Assembly: GCF_035594125.1 (NCBI RefSeq)
Contig: NW_026973717.1
Location: 377,501-441,500 of the forward strand
Direction: 5' to 3'
DNA: 64,000 nucleotides
From: Scylla paramamosain
Lineage: Eukaryota > Arthropoda > Malacostraca > Decapoda > Portunidae
In this document: positions 59,870-64,000 of the stretch, piece after piece
Position numbering within the stretch: position 1 is the stretch's first letter
Layout of the letters: every line of letters starts with the position of its first letter
Notes under the pieces: generated by a model
Database searches by the model: none
What the model was told of the DNA's origin: nothing
Seen by the model: the letters and a program-made list of their open reading frames with translations, nothing else
Made by a program: the position numbers and the translations under genes

Positions 59870-60417
59870 AACAGTAAGCTTGACTAGATATGACATCTCA
59901 AAGAAACTGAACATTGTAAAACCAAAAAAATACACCCCTAAGATATTGCAAAACATTATTCACTGATGTCTTTATCAGACTGGAAAGATGAATACAAATC
60001 ATATGCAAGGTCTTACCAAAAAGATACTCCTGACAGTGTTCATATAGATTAAGGAAGGCTACTTGATATAAACTTGAGTGAATAAGAATAAAATTTAACA
60101 CTGAAGTGAATGTAGCCCAAACTAAAGTGGTTTTCCAAAGTTTAGATATGAAAGTCACTATCAATTTGTGGATTTTATTTTTTTGTTTCTTTTGTTTTTT
60201 GGCTAGCAATGTTGTGGATAACAATCAAGCTTTATATTTTATGGTTCAAATTCATGAAATTTTCTAAATCTTCTTTTCTATCTACTCATACTTACTCTAT
60301 CAGGAGTAGCATCATAGGAAAGATCCCTTTCATTTGTATACCATTATTTTCTAAGAAAATCATATCAATAAGCAATATTCAGAGTCTACAGGAATCACAA
60401 AAGTACTCCTAAGGTCA

Positions 60418-60419
<2 letters not shown>
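58644..60419. other. No gene recognised; intron upstream of CADPS exon a
   Basis: AT-rich, with (CA)n at 59683-59745 and 59818-59866. The preceding CADPS exon (encoding the segment ending in the LKRSQ region of relatives) was looked for and not found up to the window end. Confidence 0.6.
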
Positions 60420-62380
<1,961 letters not shown>

Positions 62381-62818
62381 ATTTTATTACTTCATTGATG
62401 GCCAATTAGTTTCATACATGTCATATGAGTTTGAATAGTGTACAAATATGGCATATCAAACAGTTAAATTTAGTGCACTACTGTAATGGAAAGAGGAAAT
62501 TCATGAGTTATTCTGTTACATCCCTGAACTTAATTACTTGCTTTTTTCTTCTGTAATTATTAATGTTCTTTTCACCTGGATTTTTCATACACACTTTTAA
62601 TTTGCTCTAGATGCCTCAACAATATGATGATTTTAAAACTTTTGAAATATTACTTAACATATATTTATATAATTATTATCAACTTATTTCATGGTTGACT
62701 GCTTAAACTCTGTAAAAGTAAGATGCTGCAACAGTCTAAGCTATATCATTCATATCACTACCTAGTCAAAATTACCCACCATGCCCAAGTCAATCAGAAC
62801 CATAAAACCTTCAGACTT

Positions 62819-64000
<1,182 letters not shown>

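Overview
This is a 64 kb stretch of an animal nuclear genome that is AT-rich and very repetitive. The only host gene I can support is a slice of the minus-strand gene for the calcium-dependent secretion activator (CAPS/CADPS, UNC-31 family). Five exons were assembled by eye at 58643-58550, 29052-28931, 17618-17474, 15917-15811 and 15644-15469. All have GT-AG borders and compatible phases. They encode about 214 residues: the linker before the C2 domain, the C2 domain, and the first half of the PH domain. Introns of 29.5, 11.3, 1.6 and 0.17 kb separate them, and the rest of the gene lies outside the window on both sides. The protein reads as arthropod CAPS. The very long (TA)n, (GA)n and (CA)n arrays, the big introns and the transposon mix suggest a decapod crustacean, but that is inference.

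Almost everything else is mobile DNA in the introns. Left part (1-15.4 kb): a Harbinger deletion derivative, a decayed minus-strand copy of LINE family A (601-2940), a Tc1 transposase relic, a near full-length plus-strand LINE A copy (5312-8647, one in-frame stop) and a 5' fragment of the same family (11.3-11.9 kb). There are also pogo/Tigger-like MITEs, one of them sitting between two (TA)n arrays. Middle (19.6-28 kb): a Harbinger element with a hAT-type MITE inserted at its start codon (perfect 8-bp target duplication), nested pogo-like MITEs, a rearranged LINE A copy and a SINE-like family.

Region 32-41 kb: tRNA-derived SINEs, a third LINE fragment, a Tigger transposase start, and an LTR retrotransposon (36501-40795, minus) whose domain order is integrase, reverse transcriptase, RNase H, then LTR. 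That is the Gmr1-type order, unlike ordinary Ty3/gypsy. A MITE of about 0.5 kb is inserted in its RNase H with a 6-bp duplication.

Region 42.4-61.6 kb: a GC-rich spot that might be a first exon, pogo-like MITEs, a giant (CT)(CA)(GA) compound repeat, and at least five copies of a CR1-like LINE. Every CR1-like copy ends in a short conserved 3' motif running into a (CA)n tail. The last 2.4 kb contain only microsatellites and unassigned AT-rich sequence. No intact autonomous transposon, CRISPR array, rRNA or functional tRNA gene was seen.
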